From Halieaceae bacterium (GTDB taxonomy: Bacteria > Pseudomonadota > Gammaproteobacteria > Pseudomonadales > Halieaceae), in assembly GCA_902518075.1 (NCBI GenBank), contig CABYEX010000014.1:1-37872 (forward strand): 37,872 bases of DNA. The letters are read 5' to 3'. Below are positions 33,994-37,872 of the stretch, one piece after another. Position 1 is the stretch's first letter; each line of letters opens with the position of its first letter. Under the pieces are notes generated by a model, which had not been told where the DNA came from, did no database searches, and was given only the letters and a program-made list of their open reading frames with translations. A program made the position numbers and the translations under genes.

Positions 33994-34464
33994 ATGCAGC
34001 CGAGGCGAACACTCGGACACCCAATGGTCTGGGTGATTTTAGCCATGGCTTTGCTGTGGGCGTGGGGGGTATCCAGAGAGGACGCCCACTACGCGCCACC
34101 ACAGCAGCAGGCCTTCCTACCTGTTTCTTCCGCAGATTTATTAATTATCGATGGGCCCCACGGGCGCATCGATGTGATGGACGCGCAAACGCAAGTGACG
34201 CTGGCGGTCTACGAATCCGGCGAGGGTAGTTTCCTTCGCGGTATCGCGAGAAGCCTCGTCCGCGAGCGACGTGTCAGAGATCTCGATCCTGGTGGCGTGT
34301 TCAATCTTGCCCTCCTCCAAAACGGCAGTCTGGTGATCTCGGATCCTGATACCGGCTACTGGATGGCGCTGGAGGCCTTTGGGTTCGACAACCGGCGTCT
34401 ATTTGCCGAAATTCTTGAGCAGGCGCTTTCTGAAAAGGTTGCCGCGACGGGTGTGGCTCCATGA
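33994..34464 (+). CDS. puhC: Photosynthetic complex assembly protein PuhC
   Basis: The roughly 156-residue protein has one N-terminal membrane anchor (MVWVILAMALLWAWGV) and a soluble domain expected in the periplasm, with LLIIDGPHGRIDVMDA and FNLALLQNGSLVISDPDTG segments typical of PuhC. In Rhodobacter it aids LH1/RC core organisation. ATG 33994 was chosen because an AGGGGGG ribosome-binding site lies just before it; ATG 33979 lies ahead of that site. It shares four bases (ATGA) with puhE. Confidence 0.9.
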   Translation: MQPRRTLGHPMVWVILAMALLWAWGVSREDAHYAPPQQQAFLPVSSADLLIIDGPHGRIDVMDAQTQVTLAVYESGEGSFLRGIARSLVRERRVRDLDPGGVFNLALLQNGSLVISDPDTGYWMALEAFGFDNRRLFAEILEQALSEKVAATGVAP

Positions 34465-35222
34465 TCTGGTTAGCTTTGGCTGTTGCGGTCTTGCTCTGGT
34501 GGCTGATGACGGGCCTGGCACTGATGAGTGTGCATCAGCCTCAGGTACTGAGGCAGCCCATCTTTTTATTGGCGACGATCTTTGCCACGGTGTCCATCTG
34601 GGGTGTCGAGGCCAACGCGGCGAGCCACACCACGCTGGCAACCGTCTCGGGTTTTGCCATGGGGCTCATTATTTGGGGGTGGTTAGAACTCAGCTATCTC
34701 ATGGGCTATATCACGGGGCCGGTGAAGCGGCCCGCGACCGCATCAATGACGTTGCCCGCGCGGTTCTACAATGCTCTGGGAACCACCATCTACCATGAGT
34801 TTCTCGTTGTCGCTGTGGTGGGCATCGTCTGCGTTCTAGGCGCAGGGCTCCCCAATCCGACCATTCAGAACACCCTCGCGGTGCTTTGGCTGATGCGCTG
34901 GAGTACCAAGCTCAACCTGTTCTTTGGCGTCAGGCATTTCAATAGCCAGTGGTTACCCGACAATATGCGTTACATCACAAGCTACCTGCGTGCCGGTAAA
35001 AATAGCTGGTTTATGCTCTTTTCGACGACGTTAGCGGCGTATTGCACCTATTTGCTCTTTTTTTATGGCCAGATTGCGGTCGAGCCCGCGAGCGCGTTAT
35101 CCCTGTTTCTGATTGGCTGGTTGGCGGTTCTGGCAGTTCTGGAGCACTGTTTTCTCATGTTGCCCATGGGTGAAACGGCGTTATGGCGCTGGGCAGAGGT
35201 GAATACCCGCAAAACTGGGTGA
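34461..35222 (+). CDS. puhE: Photosynthetic complex assembly protein PuhE (DUF3623)
   Basis: The 253-residue polytopic protein, with about seven hydrophobic segments, is recognised by its place after puhC and by segments such as IYHEFLVVAVVGIV and LNLFFGVRHFNSQWLPDNMRY. In Rhodobacter PuhE affects bacteriochlorophyll production and complex assembly. It is the last gene of the bchF-puhE superoperon; the next plus-strand gene is 186 bases away. In many purple bacteria acsF and hemA follow puhE; here they do not. Confidence 0.91.
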   Translation: MIWLALAVAVLLWWLMTGLALMSVHQPQVLRQPIFLLATIFATVSIWGVEANAASHTTLATVSGFAMGLIIWGWLELSYLMGYITGPVKRPATASMTLPARFYNALGTTIYHEFLVVAVVGIVCVLGAGLPNPTIQNTLAVLWLMRWSTKLNLFFGVRHFNSQWLPDNMRYITSYLRAGKNSWFMLFSTTLAAYCTYLLFFYGQIAVEPASALSLFLIGWLAVLAVLEHCFLMLPMGETALWRWAEVNTRKTG

Positions 35223-35261
35223 TCGTGTCTTGCCTTTGTCTGCTACTTGTTGATGTTTTCC

Positions 35262-35290
35262 TTGACGGCGACTCACCGCAGGCATAATGT
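35262..35290 (+). promoter_or_regulatory. Possible promoter of the HemN-like gene
   Basis: TTGACG, a 17-base spacer and TAATGT can be read; CATAAT overlaps the -10 at 15-base spacing. No exact PpsR site is present in this intergenic stretch. The leader holds a small inverted repeat, GTCTG/CAGAC at 35303-35323, around an A-rich loop. Confidence 0.3.
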
Positions 35291-35408
35291 GTCGTCAGAG
35301 CGGTCTGAAATAAAAAAACAGACTGACTGGAGCTTCCTTGACGCTACCGTTCGTGGTCTTCGGTTTCGCCATGTGGTGACCCAGCCAGCAAGGCAGTAGG
35401 GGGCAAAA

Positions 35409-36725
35409 ATGACTTCAAGTACGGGGGTGTGGCCTCCCCCTTATCCGGCGTCTCCGCCGGTCAAGCCACCGGAAACTCACTCATTAGGTGAGCGCGCCGA
35501 GGTGATTACTGAGGCGACTCTGCAACCTTCTTTGTCAAGACTTTCTGAGCAGCCCGATGCGTCGCTGGCGCTCAACGTGCATCTGCCTTTTTGCCCCTCG
35601 CGCTGTCTGAGCTGCGACCGGGTTGCCGTGGTGCAGCATCAGCCCTATGAGCTAGAGCATTATGTGGCCAATCTAGCACTGGAGTTGACACGCACAGCAG
35701 AACTGCTGGGTGAACAACGTAAACTCGCCCAAGTACACTTTGGTGGAGGCTCCCCCAACCATCTTTCCGAACTGGCTTTGGCGACCGTGTTTACCCATAT
35801 TGGTGAGCATTTCGCTGTCGATGACAACACACAGTTTTCAATGGAACTGAATCCCCGACGGACGTCGCGTGCCCAATTGAATTTTCTTAAGGGTTTAGGG
35901 GTCGAGCACATTAGGCTTGAAGTTCGCGATGTCGATGCCAACGTGCAGAGAGAGATTGGCCGCATCCACTCCCTCGAATTATTGGAAGACGTGATCTCAA
36001 TCGCCCATGGTGTCAATTTTGAATCTATTGGCATGGATTATCTGATTGGTCTTCCTGGTCAAACGATGGACTCCTGCGAGCAGAGTATGGAGGCCATTCT
36101 GTCTTTGGATCCGGACTGGCTTGTTTGTCTGCCGTTTCATAGACGTGAGTCCTTATTCCCGCATCAAATTGCTGTGGATACTGGACATTTGCCCTCGCTC
36201 GCGGATCGAATGGTCATGCTCAATCAGGTGGAGATGGATTTCACACAGGCGGGTTATGAGTGGGTGGGCCTGAATGTGTTTGCGAAGCCGGATCATCCAT
36301 TAGTGGTGGCGCAACGTGATGGGTCTCTTGCGCTCAGTGTGTTGGGTTACGGCACCGATGCGGATCTAGCGGTGCTAGGTATCGGTCTTGGCGCGTTGGG
36401 TGAGCTACCTGGACTCGTGACTCAGAATGAAACGCGACTCAGTGCCTGGCACAACCAGGTTGAAACAGGCGTCTTGTCTGTCGCGTCAGCTATCCGTTCT
36501 GATGACAGCGAGACCCTGCAGCGTATGGTCATGCGCAATCTCATGTGCCGACAGAGCATTTCTGTGGATAGTCTCACTGAGTCGCAGCGTGAAAAGTGGA
36601 TCTTGCCGCTGACGGGACAGGGGTATGCAGAGGAAGATGCGGGTGTTTATCGGTTAACAAAGCTGGGTCTGACTGTTTTACCCCACGTTTGGACTGATTC
36701 TTCGCCGGCCTTCAGAACGTTTTAA
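35409..36725 (+). CDS. Divergent HemN-like radical SAM protein
   Basis: This 438-residue radical SAM protein resembles oxygen-independent coproporphyrinogen III dehydrogenase (HemN). The cluster triad CPSRCLSC is at residues 62, 66 and 69, HFGGGSPN binds SAM near 110-117, MDYLIGLPGQT lies near 207 and RNLMC in the C-terminal part. Several HemN-specific residues differ: Tyr56 is Asn, Cys71 is Arg, and the Gln of the SxGVQD motif is Arg (LEVRD). The D after the cluster is as in HemW, but HemW's other features are not clear. It may act on a porphyrin in bacteriochlorophyll synthesis, carry heme, or do something else; the context supports only a tetrapyrrole link. TAGGGGG lies about six bases before ATG 35409. 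Confidence 0.75.
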   Translation: MTSSTGVWPPPYPASPPVKPPETHSLGERAEVITEATLQPSLSRLSEQPDASLALNVHLPFCPSRCLSCDRVAVVQHQPYELEHYVANLALELTRTAELLGEQRKLAQVHFGGGSPNHLSELALATVFTHIGEHFAVDDNTQFSMELNPRRTSRAQLNFLKGLGVEHIRLEVRDVDANVQREIGRIHSLELLEDVISIAHGVNFESIGMDYLIGLPGQTMDSCEQSMEAILSLDPDWLVCLPFHRRESLFPHQIAVDTGHLPSLADRMVMLNQVEMDFTQAGYEWVGLNVFAKPDHPLVVAQRDGSLALSVLGYGTDADLAVLGIGLGALGELPGLVTQNETRLSAWHNQVETGVLSVASAIRSDDSETLQRMVMRNLMCRQSISVDSLTESQREKWILPLTGQGYAEEDAGVYRLTKLGLTVLPHVWTDSSPAFRTF

Positions 36726-37349
36726 TCAGCTCGCTTGAGCCTCGCTCGGGTGCCAGTTCAACCCAATCGCTTCTAGCGTCCTGGCATGTTCTCCCGAGCG
36801 CAGTTTCGCCCACTCGAGCTTGAACCAGGGTGTGAGAGTCTCCGGCGCGGTTTCGAGCCACTGATCCAGCGCGGCACGGCTGATCCACTGCCAATCGTTA
36901 ACTTCTTGTGGGTTGGGCGCGGGGTCACAATCGATGCGCCCGACATAGACGGAACACAATTCGTGCTCGGCGAGATTATCGTCGAATTGCGCCTGGTACC
37001 TAAACCGGTGGGTAAACAACAGTGGCGCTTCAACGCCCAGTTCTTCCTTTAGGCGTCGCTGGGTCGCAATCCCATAGGACTCGCCGCGACGCGGATGACT
37101 GCAACAGGTGTTGGACCAAAATCCAGGCCAGAGCGGTTTGTCGGCGCTGCGTTGTTGCAGCAACACGTCGCCCGATTCGTTAAACAAAAAGATGGAGAAA
37201 GCTCGGTGCAGAGTGCCCGCGCCCTGGTGTAATTCAGCTTTGGTCCCGTGACCGAGAATTTGGTCCTGTGAATCGACGATGATAAGTGCCTCGTTATCGA
37301 ACGAGACGATGTCACCGGAAGCTACTGTTCTCGATTGCGATGAGTCCAT
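36726..37349 (-). CDS. idi: Isopentenyl-diphosphate delta-isomerase, type I
   Basis: The 207-residue Nudix-fold enzyme interconverts IPP and DMAPP, feeding carotenoid and phytyl synthesis. The catalytic Cys lies in WSNTCCSHPRRGE (about residues 78-90), the acidic metal/catalytic segment in EHELCSVYVG near 131, and the Nudix-like RRLKEELGV near 98-106. GGGGAG lies six bases before ATG 37349. idi occurs in photosynthesis clusters of many purple bacteria. The stop abuts the stop of the convergent HemN-like gene with no base between. Confidence 0.95.
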   Translation of the reverse strand: MDSSQSRTVASGDIVSFDNEALIIVDSQDQILGHGTKAELHQGAGTLHRAFSIFLFNESGDVLLQQRSADKPLWPGFWSNTCCSHPRRGESYGIATQRRLKEELGVEAPLLFTHRFRYQAQFDDNLAEHELCSVYVGRIDCDPAPNPQEVNDWQWISRAALDQWLETAPETLTPWFKLEWAKLRSGEHARTLEAIGLNWHPSEAQAS

Positions 37350-37520
37350 GGTTCGCTCCCCAACAAAATAAAATGACCCGCTCCCTGAAGGGAAGTAATG
37401 TCAGAAAAGTGGTTCAGTCTTCAAGGCGATCGACAGCTCTGGGGGCAGGGTGATCGCAAACTTTTCCACTTCTGTCACCACTGGTTCCACCTGACGGCTT
37501 CACCACGGGTCGCAAAACAT

Positions 37521-37541
37521 CAGGCCCCCAAGAGGGGCCTG
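37521..37541 (-). terminator. Strong hairpin after pufA
   Basis: CAGGCCCC-caaga-GGGGCCTG is a perfect 8-bp GC-rich stem, 9 bases after the pufA stop. On the minus strand it is followed by ATGTTTTGCG, a short T-run, so it can act as terminator or as the 3' stabilising structure known for pufBA mRNA. Confidence 0.65.
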
Positions 37542-37550
37542 TAACACGTG

Positions 37551-37742
37551 TTAGCTCCGTGCAGGAGGCAGAGCCTCTTGATGGGTGCTAACGGCAAGGC
37601 CGCCGCCATTGGGGTCACCTAACCAGTTATATCTGTCAGTACTCAACAGAATAAAATGGATAGTCAGTGCCAGCGTAAGCAAGGCCACTGCAATGCCCAC
37701 CATGACTTGGCGTGGATCAAACAACATCCAGAGTCTGTGCAT
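37551..37742 (-). CDS. pufA: Light-harvesting 1 (B870) alpha chain
   Basis: The 63-residue LH1 alpha polypeptide has the usual start (MHRLWMLFDPRQVM), one membrane helix (about 14-34) and the bacteriochlorophyll-ligating His in ALTIHFILLST near residue 29. GGAG lies seven bases before ATG 37742. It follows pufB with 40 bases between. No pufL or pufM follows on the same strand; idi does, after a hairpin. Confidence 0.95.
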   Translation of the reverse strand: MHRLWMLFDPRQVMVGIAVALLTLALTIHFILLSTDRYNWLGDPNGGGLAVSTHQEALPPARS

Positions 37743-37782
37743 AAGTCGTCTCCGTTACGTTAGTGAAGTGGTTCCTTGGTTC

Positions 37783-37872
37783 TCAGAACCAGGGCTTCCA
37801 CGTATAGAGCAACCAATGCGCGACTAGCGCGATTGCCAAAAAGCCGCTGAAACCCGTCAGATATGCTGAATG
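37783..37872 (-). CDS. pufB: Light-harvesting 1 (B870) beta chain, 3' part only
   Basis: Reading the minus strand from the window end gives 29 residues of the LH1 beta C-terminal half, including FLAIALVAHWLLYTWKPWF with the ligating His and the final Trp-rich end. The N-terminal part lies beyond the window. It is upstream of pufA on the same strand, the normal pufB-pufA order. Confidence 0.92.
   Translation of the reverse strand, partial: HSAYLTGFSGFLAIALVAHWLLYTWKPWF

Noticed and set aside
35303..35323. GTCTG/CAGAC inverted repeat before the HemN-like gene as a terminator of puhE
   Set aside because: The stem is only 5 bp with an 11-base A-rich loop and no T-run on the plus strand.
37399..37416. 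Possible PpsR site upstream of idi
   Set aside because: It reads TGT-N12-TCA, one base off the ACA half, and no other support was found.

Overview
The window looks like a chromosomal piece of a marine, aerobic anoxygenic phototrophic gammaproteobacterium, most likely of the OM60/NOR5 (Halieaceae) type. The evidence is a bacteriochlorophyll/reaction-centre gene cluster placed beside a gammaproteobacterial HexR / Entner-Doudoroff (ED) locus. The genus is inference from gene content and order; no rRNA or other marker is present.

Region 1 (1-12703) is central carbon metabolism. It starts with the 3' part of a sodium/sugar symporter gene (SSS family) and a secreted GH16 endo-glucanase of laminarinase type. 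A tight ED operon follows (edd-glk-eda-zwf-pgl). Then come gap on the minus strand and, divergent from it, hexR-ppc. Four HexR-like operators can be read: two before edd and two between gap and hexR. One 19-bp word is identical in both promoter regions. Together the genes can hydrolyse a beta-glucan, import glucose, phosphorylate it, run it through ED to pyruvate plus glyceraldehyde-3-phosphate, and refill oxaloacetate by fixing bicarbonate onto PEP.

Region 2 (12752-17215, minus strand) lies between the sugar genes and the photosynthesis genes. It holds a BCCT-type transporter translationally coupled to a large exported protein with DUF305 and LVIVD-like beta-propeller regions, plus a small three-helix membrane protein attached to bchP. 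This is the least understood part of the window.

Region 3 (17219-37872) is the photosynthesis gene cluster. On the minus strand are bchP, a PucC/Orf428-type carrier, bchG and ppsR. Divergent from ppsR is a nearly gapless superoperon on the plus strand: bchF-bchN-bchB-bchH-bchL-bchM-lhaA-puhA-puhB-puhC-puhE. After it come a divergent HemN-like radical SAM gene (+), idi (-), pufA (-) and the 3' end of pufB (-). Perfect TGT-N12-ACA PpsR/CrtJ sites lie upstream of bchG, ppsR and bchF. All three carry TTGACA in one half-site, so repressor binding and the -35 element may coincide. bchE and bchJ, which sit between bchG and crtJ/ppsR in Rhodobacter, are absent here; ring E formation would need a cyclase encoded elsewhere. 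pufA is followed by a hairpin and then idi, so pufBA is the end of its transcript rather than the start of a pufBALM unit.

No rRNA, tRNA, insertion sequence, integrase or CRISPR array was seen. I did not find a clearly new system. The best leads are the coupled DUF305-propeller/BCCT pair, the HemN-like protein lacking several family residues, the shared 19-bp operator word, and the -35/PpsR overlap including a possibly leaderless bchG mRNA.
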